Source: Bacteroidota bacterium (GTDB taxonomy: Bacteria; Bacteroidota; Bacteroidia; Cytophagales; Cyclobacteriaceae). From it: a DNA stretch of 64,000 nt. How positions within the stretch are numbered: the first letter of the stretch is position 1; every line of letters begins with the position of its first letter. Position numbers and translations under genes: made by a program. Below the pieces are notes generated by a model that saw only the letters and a program-made list of their open reading frames with translations, ran no database searches and was not told the DNA's origin. This document shows positions 25,892 through 33,491 of the stretch, piece by piece. The DNA lies in assembly GCA_018267285.1 (NCBI GenBank), contig JAFDYU010000007.1, positions 124,206 through 188,205 of the forward strand, read 5' to 3'.

Positions 25892-26787
25892 AAAATTTTG
25901 CACTCATTGGGGCGGCAGGCTACATCGCACCCCGACACTTACAAGCCATTAGAGACACCGGAAACAATTTGGTGGCAGCCCTCGATCGATTCGACAGCGT
26001 GGGTATTATGGATTCGTATTTTCCTAAAGCCGATTTTTTCACGGAGTTTGAACGCTTCGATCGCCACATTGAAAAATTGAGACGCAACGGTCAAAAAATT
26101 GATTATGTAAGTATCTGTTCGCCCAACTACTTGCACGATTCGCACATCCGTTTTGCGTTGCGTCATCAAGCGGATGCCATTTGCGAAAAGCCGTTGGTGC
26201 TCAACCCATGGAATGTAGATGCGTTGGAAGAGATCGAAAAAGAGACGGGCAAAAAAGTATATACTATACTTCAGCTTCGCCTTCATCCGAATATCATTCA
26301 ACTAAAAAAGGAAATTGAGGCTTCGCCAGCCGATAAAATTTTTGATGTTGATCTTACCTACATCACCTCGCGTGGTATGTGGTACCACCACAGTTGGAAA
26401 GGCGATGGACTTAAATCGGGTGGCATTGCTACCAACATTGGCATCCATTTTTTTGATATGCTGTTGTGGGTCTTTGGCGATGTAAAAAAAATAGAGATGA
26501 AATCTCACGCAGCCACTACGGCTGCGGGCTATCTGGAACTGAAGAAAGCACGCGTCAACTGGATGCTCAGCATCGATGAAACAACACTTCCCGAAGAAGC
26601 AAAGTCAAAAGGCAAACGCACGTATCGTTCGTTGAAAATGAATGGAAAAGAAATTGAGTTTAGCGATGGGTTTACCGAGTTGCACACGAAAAGTTACGCA
26701 GAAATTTTGGCAGGGCGCGGTTTCGGATTAAAGGAGGCAAGACCCTCTATCGAATTGGCGCACGAAATCAGACCCAAACTAAATTGA
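25888..26787 (+). CDS. wbpB: UDP-GlcNAcA 3-dehydrogenase (WbpB/WlbA-like, Gfo/Idh/MocA family)
   Basis: 299 residues. The N terminus [21 protein letters not shown] is a Rossmann motif of the Gfo/Idh/MocA type. The [17 protein letters not shown] strand and the EKPLVL motif with its catalytic Lys follow, and the C-terminal domain contains [15 protein letters not shown] with the conserved His. In the WbpA-WbpB-WbpE-WbpD route this enzyme oxidises the C3 hydroxyl of UDP-GlcNAcA. It completes that module. The 2-epimerase WbpI that would give the manno sugar is not in the window. Confidence 0.88.
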   Translation: [299 protein letters not shown]

Positions 26788-26794
26788 CAAATAT

Positions 26795-26847
26795 ATTTAC
26801 GATTGTCTTCATCTAAACTCATACCTCGTAAATTGCAAATCGTAAAT
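26795..26847. repeat. Inverted repeat around the rfbA leader
   Basis: ATTTACGATT (26795-26804) and its exact complement AATCGTAAAT (26838-26847) are separated by 33 bp in the only sizeable gap (62 bp) of this operon stretch. The right arm ends 2 bp before the rfbA ATG. A role in limiting translation of rfbA is possible but unproven. Confidence 0.4.
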
Positions 26848-26849
26848 AA

Positions 26850-27728
26850 ATGAAAGGAATAGTTCTGGCAGGCGGATCGGGCACACGACTTTATCCTTTA
26901 ACCAAGTCGGTATCTAAACAGTTGTTGCCGATTTACGACAAGCCCATGATTTATTACCCGCTGTCGGTGCTGATGCTCGCCAATATTCGTGAGGTTTTGA
27001 TTATCACAACACCACACGAACAGATACTTTTCAAAAACTTGTTGGGCGATGGAAGCCAATTTGGATTGAAATTAGAATACCGGGTTCAGCCTTCGCCCGA
27101 TGGCCTCGCGCAGGCATTTATCATTGGAGACACTTTTATTGGAGACGATACCGCGTGCCTTGTGTTGGGCGATAACATTTTTTACGGCTATAATTTTTCA
27201 GCGCAACTGGAGCAGGCAGGCCAAATGAAAACCGGGGCAATGGTGTTTGGGTATTATGTAAACGACCCCGAACGCTACGGAGTGGTTGAGTTTGATAAAA
27301 CCGGTAAAGTGATTTCGATTGAAGAAAAACCCGCAAAACCAAAATCGCATTATGCGGTTACAGGTTTATACTTTTACGATAACAGTGTAATTCAGCGAGC
27401 AAAAAAAATCAAACCCTCCGAACGGGGCGAATTGGAAATTACGGATTTAAATAAAAGTTACCTTCAAGACGGGCAACTTCAGGTGAAATTGTTGGGCAGG
27501 GGCATGGCGTGGCTTGATACCGGAACACACGAATCTCTGATTCGGGCTTCCACGTTTGTCGAGTCGATAGAGGAACGCCAAGGATTGAAGATTGCTTGTT
27601 TGGAAGAAATCGCTTTTCGCAAAGGATATATTTCCAAAGAGCAATTGCTTGAGCTTGCCAAACCATTGAGCAAGAATCAATACGGCCAGTATCTGATCCG
27701 TATGGCAAACGAAAATCTTTTTGGATGA
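26850..27728 (+). CDS. rfbA: Glucose-1-phosphate thymidylyltransferase
   Basis: 292 residues. The N terminus [19 protein letters not shown] is the nucleotidyltransferase signature, followed by [29 protein letters not shown] contains the metal-binding Asp, and [12 protein letters not shown] and [13 protein letters not shown] are canonical for RmlA. It joins dTTP and glucose-1-phosphate to make dTDP-glucose and is usually feedback-inhibited by dTDP-L-rhamnose. It overlaps rfbC by 4 bp. Its own leader contains a 10-bp inverted repeat. Confidence 0.97.
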   Translation: MKGIVLAGGSGTRLYPLTKSVSKQLLPIYDKPMIYYPLSVLMLANIREVLIITTPHEQILFKNLLGDGSQFGLKLEYRVQPSPDGLAQAFIIGDTFIGDDTACLVLGDNIFYGYNFSAQLEQAGQMKTGAMVFGYYVNDPERYGVVEFDKTGKVISIEEKPAKPKSHYAVTGLYFYDNSVIQRAKKIKPSERGELEITDLNKSYLQDGQLQVKLLGRGMAWLDTGTHESLIRASTFVESIEERQGLKIACLEEIAFRKGYISKEQLLELAKPLSKNQYGQYLIRMANENLFG

Positions 27729-28282
27729 GCAAACTCAAATTGATTGAAACCGGATTTGACGATCTTTTTGCGATTGAGCCTCATCGTATTGGTGATGAAC
27801 GTGGTTATTTTTCGGAAGTTTATAATTACCGAGAACTAAAGTCGCTCGGTATTGATATTTCCTTTATTCAAGATAATCAGTCGCGCTCGGCAAGAGGAGT
27901 GATGCGAGGGCTACATTTTCAAAATGCTCCCCACGCACAGAATAAATTGATACGAGTAGTTAGCGGAACTATTCTCGATGTTGTGCTTGACCTGCGCAAA
28001 AATAAACCCACCTTTGGAAAGTATTTTCAATTGGAAATGAGTGCAGAACAAGGGCAACAGCTTTTAGTGCCGCCAGGGTTTGCTCATGGGTTTATAGTAT
28101 TGAGTGAGAGTGCTGAAATTTTATACAAAGTGGACGAATACCACCACCCCGAAAGCGAAGGAGGAATCCTTTTTAACGATCCTTCGTTGAAGATTGATTG
28201 GAAATTAGCGATGAATGAAATCATTATTTCGGAACGTGATAAAAAACACCCGCTTTTAAAGGATGCCGTTTTCAATTTTTAA
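27725..28282 (+). CDS. rfbC: dTDP-4-dehydrorhamnose 3,5-epimerase
   Basis: 185 residues, the standard RmlC size and cupin fold. Visible are [34 protein letters not shown] with the catalytic His, [13 protein letters not shown], and [16 protein letters not shown]. It double-epimerises dTDP-4-keto-6-deoxyglucose at C3 and C5. Genes run rmlA-rmlC-rmlB. The NADPH-dependent RmlD that would finish dTDP-L-rhamnose is not in the window, so it must lie elsewhere or the pathway ends in another sugar. Confidence 0.96.
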   Translation: MSKLKLIETGFDDLFAIEPHRIGDERGYFSEVYNYRELKSLGIDISFIQDNQSRSARGVMRGLHFQNAPHAQNKLIRVVSGTILDVVLDLRKNKPTFGKYFQLEMSAEQGQQLLVPPGFAHGFIVLSESAEILYKVDEYHHPESEGGILFNDPSLKIDWKLAMNEIIISERDKKHPLLKDAVFNF

Positions 28283-28291
28283 ATAATTGAA

Positions 28292-29308
28292 GTGAAATCA
28301 ATTCTAATCACCGGAGGAGCCGGTTTTATCGGGTCCAATTTTGTGGTTCACTTTCTGAACACGTATAAAAACTACAAAGTGGTGAACCTGGACTTGCTCA
28401 CTTATGCGGGAACGTTAGATAATTTGAAAGAAGCGGAAAACAATCCACACTATACTTTCATTAAAGGCGATATCATGGATCGCTCGCTGGTTGAAACTAT
28501 TTTTCAAAAGCACGCCATCTCTGGCGTTATCCATTTCGCTGCCGAATCGCACGTTGATAATTCTATTGCCGGCCCCGAAGCATTTATTAAAACCAATGTC
28601 TTTGGCACATTTACTTTGCTTGATGTGGCCCGCAAACATTGGATGAAATCGCCTTTCGTTTTCCACGATGGCAAAAAAGAAAATCGTTTTCTACATATTT
28701 CTACCGATGAGGTGTTTGGTTCGCTTGGCGAAAGCGGTCTATTCACGGAGCAGACTCCCTACGCACCCAACAGTCCCTATTCGGCTTCAAAGGCAGGGAG
28801 CGATTTGCTGGTACGCAGTTATTTTCACACCTATGGTATGAATGTGGTCACCACCAATTGCTCGAACAACTACGGCCCCAAGCAACATCAGGAAAAATTA
28901 ATTCCCACCATTATTCGCACGGCTCTTGCAGAAAAACCTATTCCTATTTACGGTGATGGAAAAAATGTGCGCGATTGGCTTTTTGTTACCGATCATGTAA
29001 AGGGCATCGACCTGGCTTTTCACCAAGGAAAAACGGGCGAAACCTACAACATAGGTGGGCGCAATGAACGCAACAACAACCAAATTGCACAAACGGTTTG
29101 CACCATACTTGATCAACTCCATCCCCGCAAAAACAATAAAAAACACAGCGAACTGATTACGTATGTTCAAGACCGCGCAGGGCACGACAAACGCTATGCC
29201 ATTGATGCGGCAAAAATTGAGAAAGAATTGAACTGGAAAGCAGATGAAAATTTTGACAGCGGCATACAGAAAACTGTAGAATGGTATTTGGACAAGCTCA
29301 AAGCCTGA
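28292..29308 (+). CDS. rfbB: dTDP-glucose 4,6-dehydratase
   Basis: 338 residues starting at a GTG at 28292. ILITGGAGFIGSNFVVHF is the NAD motif, HFAAESHVDNSI a family signature, STDEVFGSLGE carries the catalytic Asp/Glu region, and YSASKAGSDLLV provides Tyr/Lys. TNCSNNYGPKQHQEKLIP is characteristic of RmlB. It converts dTDP-glucose to dTDP-4-keto-6-deoxyglucose. It is the last gene of the plus-strand polysaccharide arm; a 75-bp gap separates it from the secreted peptidase. Confidence 0.97.
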   Translation: MKSILITGGAGFIGSNFVVHFLNTYKNYKVVNLDLLTYAGTLDNLKEAENNPHYTFIKGDIMDRSLVETIFQKHAISGVIHFAAESHVDNSIAGPEAFIKTNVFGTFTLLDVARKHWMKSPFVFHDGKKENRFLHISTDEVFGSLGESGLFTEQTPYAPNSPYSASKAGSDLLVRSYFHTYGMNVVTTNCSNNYGPKQHQEKLIPTIIRTALAEKPIPIYGDGKNVRDWLFVTDHVKGIDLAFHQGKTGETYNIGGRNERNNNQIAQTVCTILDQLHPRKNNKKHSELITYVQDRAGHDKRYAIDAAKIEKELNWKADENFDSGIQKTVEWYLDKLKA

Positions 29309-29383
29309 TCTAACGGCTCATCAAATACTCATTGCTACTCTGCTCATAACTTCCTATCATTACTTTCTAACAAAATAAATCCG

Positions 29384-31519
29384 ATGAAAAAAATTGGTTT
29401 CATTGCGGTTGGCATTTTATGGCTAACCTCTTGCAGTAAATCTCCTCAGGGAGATCAGCAGTTTAATTATCCGGCTGCCCTAAAAGGCGCAGTGGTGGAT
29501 ACGTTATTTGGTGTGGCGGTTGCGGATCCTTTCCGTTGGATGGAAAACGATACCGCCCAAGCTACTGCCGATTGGGTGAAAAGCGAAAACGATATCACGT
29601 TCGGATACCTCAACAAAATCCCGTATCGAGATGCCATTAAAAAAAGGTTGGAAGAACTCTACAACTACGAAAGACTCAGTGCACCTTTCCGCGAAGGCGA
29701 CTATTACTATTTCTATAAAAACGATGGCCTTCAAAATCACAGTGTATTGTATCGCAAAAAAGGAATTGATGGAACCCCCGAAGTTTTTCTTGACCCCAAC
29801 ACCTTTTCAAAAGATGGCACTACCCGTATGGCCGGAGTTTCGTTTTCGAAAGACGGTTCGAAAGTTGCTTTCCAAATTTCGAGAGGTGGAGCCGACTGGA
29901 CGGACGCCATCATTATTAACGCTGCCGATAAAAAACTTTTAGAAGACACCCTGCGCAACATTAAGTTTAGTGGCATCTCGTGGAGAGGTAACGAAGGTTT
30001 CTATTTCAGCACGTACGAAAAACCAAAGGGAAGCCAACTTTCGGCTAAAACCCAAAACCATAAACTGTATTATCACAAAGTGGGCGCCTCCCGCGAAAGC
30101 GATCAATTGATTTTTGGCGATGACAAAAACCCGCGTAGGTATGTGGGTGGCGGCCTTACGGAAGACGAGCGTTTTTTAATAGTGAGCGCAGCCAACAGCA
30201 CTACCGGAAATGAATTGTACATTCAGGATTTAAAAAATCCGGCATCGAAGTTGACTCAGATCGTCAAAAATTTTGACAACAACCACAACGTCATTGCCAA
30301 CGATGGCGACCGACTGATCATCGAAACAAACCTGAATGCGCCCAACAACCGAGTAGTGGAAGTAGATTTCAAAAACCCGGCTCCTGAAAGATGGAAAGAC
30401 ATTATTCCCGAAACAGAAAATGTACTTAACACCAACACAGGCGGCAATAAAATTTTTGCAAGCTACCTCGTTGATGTGAAAACCCAGGTAAAACAATTTG
30501 ATCTGCACGGAAAATTAGAGCGCCAAATTGAATTGCCCGGCATTGGCACGGCATCGGGCTTTGGAGGGAAAGAAGGCGACAAAGAATTGTATTATTCTTT
30601 TACCTCATTCACCTATCCTCCAACTATTTTCAAATACGAGGTTGCCTCGGGAAAATCCTCACTGTACGAAAAACCTAAAGTGGATTTCGATCCGGAAGCT
30701 TACGAAACAAAACAAGTTTTTTACAACAGCAAAGACGGCACCAAGATACCGATGTTCATTACCTACAAAAAAGGAATTGAATTGAACGGAAAAAACCCAA
30801 CCCTTCTTTATGCATACGGTGGTTTTAACCTCAGTCTCACTCCCGGTTTCAATACCTCAAGAATTGTTTGGCTGGAAAACGGTGGCGTTTACGCACAACC
30901 CAATTTGCGCGGTGGCGGTGAGTATGGTGAAAAATGGCACTTGGCCGGTACGAAGATGAACAAACAAAATGTATTTGACGACTTCATTGCTGCGGGCGAA
31001 TATCTTATCAACGAAAAATATACTTCAAGCGATTACCTCACCATTCAGGGAGGTTCTAATGGAGGTTTGTTGGTTGGTGCAACGTTGGCGCAGCGCCCCG
31101 ACTTAATGAAAGTAGCACTGCCTGCCGTGGGTGTAATGGATATGTTGCGGTACCATAAATTTACGGCCGGTGCCGGTTGGGCTTATGATTACGGCACTGC
31201 CGATGACTCGAAAGAAATGTTTGAATACCTTAAAAAGTATTCTCCGGTACACGCGCTCAAGCCCGGCACCACTTACCCCGCAACATTGGTAACCACAGCC
31301 GACCATGACGACCGCGTTGTGCCGGCCCACTCGTTTAAGTTTGCAGCCACATTGCAAGAAAATCAGCAAGGCGCAGCACCCGTGCTCATTCGCATTGACA
31401 CTAAGTCAGGGCATGGATCGTCCAATCTTTCTAAAGCTTTGGATGTTACAGCCGATCAATATGCATTTGCCTGGTACAACATGGGTGTAATACCCCCGTT
31501 GGCGAAAAAAGACATGTGA
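29384..31519 (+). CDS. Prolyl oligopeptidase family (S9A) serine peptidase, lipoprotein
   Basis: 711 residues. An N-terminal lipoprotein signal ends in the lipobox LTSC (Cys17), so it should be anchored in the outer or periplasmic membrane face. The beta-propeller portion spans roughly residues 30-450. The catalytic alpha/beta-hydrolase domain follows with Ser in IQGGSNGGLLVG, Asp in TADHDDRVVPAHS, and His in IDTKSGHGSS. S9A enzymes cut short proline-containing peptides. It is a single gene, convergent with uvrC, and the two share a 14-bp-stem hairpin at their ends. Confidence 0.95.
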   Translation: MKKIGFIAVGILWLTSCSKSPQGDQQFNYPAALKGAVVDTLFGVAVADPFRWMENDTAQATADWVKSENDITFGYLNKIPYRDAIKKRLEELYNYERLSAPFREGDYYYFYKNDGLQNHSVLYRKKGIDGTPEVFLDPNTFSKDGTTRMAGVSFSKDGSKVAFQISRGGADWTDAIIINAADKKLLEDTLRNIKFSGISWRGNEGFYFSTYEKPKGSQLSAKTQNHKLYYHKVGASRESDQLIFGDDKNPRRYVGGGLTEDERFLIVSAANSTTGNELYIQDLKNPASKLTQIVKNFDNNHNVIANDGDRLIIETNLNAPNNRVVEVDFKNPAPERWKDIIPETENVLNTNTGGNKIFASYLVDVKTQVKQFDLHGKLERQIELPGIGTASGFGGKEGDKELYYSFTSFTYPPTIFKYEVASGKSSLYEKPKVDFDPEAYETKQVFYNSKDGTKIPMFITYKKGIELNGKNPTLLYAYGGFNLSLTPGFNTSRIVWLENGGVYAQPNLRGGGEYGEKWHLAGTKMNKQNVFDDFIAAGEYLINEKYTSSDYLTIQGGSNGGLLVGATLAQRPDLMKVALPAVGVMDMLRYHKFTAGAGWAYDYGTADDSKEMFEYLKKYSPVHALKPGTTYPATLVTTADHDDRVVPAHSFKFAATLQENQQGAAPVLIRIDTKSGHGSSNLSKALDVTADQYAFAWYNMGVIPPLAKKDM

Positions 31520-31540
31520 ACTAAAACTCAAGAGACAAGA

Positions 31541-31583
31541 CCTAAGACATGAGAAGTAAAGCTTAAAAATCTCATGTCTTAGG
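31541..31583. terminator. Bidirectional hairpin between convergent genes
   Basis: A perfect 14-bp inverted repeat (CCTAAGACATGAGA at 31541-31554 and its complement at 31570-31583) with a 15-nt loop lies between the peptidase and uvrC stops and overlaps the uvrC stop codon. It lacks a long T run, so efficient termination is not certain. Confidence 0.6.
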
Positions 31584-33375
31584 CCCTTGCTTCAAATCCT
31601 CTAATATTTTCAGCCAACTTTTTTCCCACTACCTCGATCAATTCTTCGAATGTGGCTTCTTTGATCTTTTTTACAGATTTGAAATGTTTCAGTAATTTAT
31701 CCGTAGTCTTCTTTCCGATTCCCGGAATATTTTCTAATTCGGTTACAAACGTATTTTTGCTGCGCTTCAGGCGGTGAAACTCGATGGCAAACCGGTGCGC
31801 CTCATCCCGGATTTGCTGAATCAATAAAAGTCCTGGAGATTTTTTGCTGATCAGCAGCGGCAACGGATCTTCCGGATAATAAATTTCTTCCAGTTTTTTG
31901 GCAATGCCCACGATCGGTATTTTTCCGTAAAGCCCAATTTCTTTCAATGCTTCGCACGCACTGCTCAGTTGGCCTTTGCCGCCATCCACAATAATCAAGC
32001 TCGGAAATTCTTTTTGTTCTTCGAGGATGCGCTGATACCTTCTTGTTACAATCTCTTTCATCGAAGCGAAGTCATCGGGGCCAACTACTGTTTTAATGTT
32101 AAAATGTCGGTAACCTTTTTTATCGGGTCTGCCATCTACAAAGCGTACCATCGAGGCTACCGGGCTCGTTCCCTGAAAATTGGAATTATCGAAACACTCG
32201 ATGATTTTCGGTAATTGAACGAGCCGTAAATTTTCCTGAAGAATGGAGAGCACTTCGTTCTTCTTCGATTTGTTTTTGTCTTTGGCCAGTTCTTTTTCAC
32301 GTTTCATAAAAAGCGCATTCTTAAGCGACATCTCCACCAGTTTTCGCTTGTCGCCTATCTGCGGAACAATGTTTTCAAAATCGTCAGACTTTACGGTTAA
32401 AGGAATGTTGGTAAAAACTTCCGGGTTGTTACTGCGATAGGCCAACCGCAACTCGGCAACAGCCGAATTTAAAATATCCTCATCTGTTTCTTCAAGTTTT
32501 TTCTTGATCTCGGTATTTTTCGAAAAAATGATTGAGCCTTCTTTTACTTTTAAATAATTGACGAACGCATCGGTTGGAGAACTGGTAATGGTGATCACAT
32601 CAATGTTGGTGAGCTTGGGGTTTACCACCAGCGACTTCACCTGAAAATCCTCGAGCAGGGCAACCTTTTGTTTAAACTGGTCGGCTTTTTCAAATTCAAG
32701 ATTCGCGGCACACTCTTGCATACGAAAGGTAAAAACCTCTTTCACTACACTTAAATCGCCCTTTAAAATATTCCTTGCCTGAGCAATGTCGTCCAGGTAA
32801 TTTGTTTCTTCTTGCAATCCTTCGCACGGCCCTTTGCAATTTCCAATGTGATACTCCAGGCATACTTTGAATTTTTTCTTTTCAATGTTTTCCTTCGACA
32901 AAAACAAATAGCACGTGCGAATGGAGTACAACTGCCGCGCCAGCTCCAGCACATTTTTCATGGCCACCACACTGCTGTATGGGCCGTAATATTCACCTTG
33001 CTTAGGAATAAATTTGCGGGTGGCGATGATGCGCGGAAACCGCTCTTTGATGATGCAGAGATAAGGAAATGTTTTATCGTCTTTGAGCAGGATGTTGTAC
33101 TTCGGCTGGTTTTGCTTAATCAAGTTGTTTTCTAAAAGCAGCGCATCAAACTCGGAGTTGGCTATAGTGAATTCTATTTTTCTGATTTCTGAAACAAGCC
33201 TCGCGGTCTTGCGGTTTTCGTGGGTCTGACGGTTGAAGTAACTGCTCACCCGCTTTTTCAGATTTTTTGCCTTGCCCACATAGATCATTTCGCCCGCTTC
33301 ATTGAAGTAACGATAAACTCCGGGAGAATCGGGCAAACCGGTCAATGTCTTTTTTATTTCTTCGTTTTTTGTCAC
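31579..33375 (-). CDS. uvrC: Excinuclease ABC subunit C
   Basis: 598 residues, normal for UvrC. Domains in order are an N-terminal GIY-YIG nuclease (LPDSPGVYRYF...MIYVGKAKNLKKRV, residues 14-46), a UVR domain near 205-235 (LEFEKADQFKQK), the RNase H-like endonuclease domain (ECFDNSNFQGTSPVASMV), and a C-terminal helix-hairpin-helix pair (LENIPGIGKKTTDKLL). It makes both incisions during nucleotide excision repair after UvrAB damage loading. It stands alone, divergent from the sensor-kinase gene. Confidence 0.97.
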   Translation of the reverse strand: MTKNEEIKKTLTGLPDSPGVYRYFNEAGEMIYVGKAKNLKKRVSSYFNRQTHENRKTARLVSEIRKIEFTIANSEFDALLLENNLIKQNQPKYNILLKDDKTFPYLCIIKERFPRIIATRKFIPKQGEYYGPYSSVVAMKNVLELARQLYSIRTCYLFLSKENIEKKKFKVCLEYHIGNCKGPCEGLQEETNYLDDIAQARNILKGDLSVVKEVFTFRMQECAANLEFEKADQFKQKVALLEDFQVKSLVVNPKLTNIDVITITSSPTDAFVNYLKVKEGSIIFSKNTEIKKKLEETDEDILNSAVAELRLAYRSNNPEVFTNIPLTVKSDDFENIVPQIGDKRKLVEMSLKNALFMKREKELAKDKNKSKKNEVLSILQENLRLVQLPKIIECFDNSNFQGTSPVASMVRFVDGRPDKKGYRHFNIKTVVGPDDFASMKEIVTRRYQRILEEQKEFPSLIIVDGGKGQLSSACEALKEIGLYGKIPIVGIAKKLEEIYYPEDPLPLLISKKSPGLLLIQQIRDEAHRFAIEFHRLKRSKNTFVTELENIPGIGKKTTDKLLKHFKSVKKIKEATFEELIEVVGKKLAENIRGFEARA

Positions 33376-33491
33376 GGAAGCAAAATGGTTACAACGCTTA
33401 ACAAAGAAAAGAAATAGTTAGTGGAATGCCTCAACGATTCGGGCATCAAAATAACATGAATAAAATCGATTATTTTAGATGTTTGAATTTC

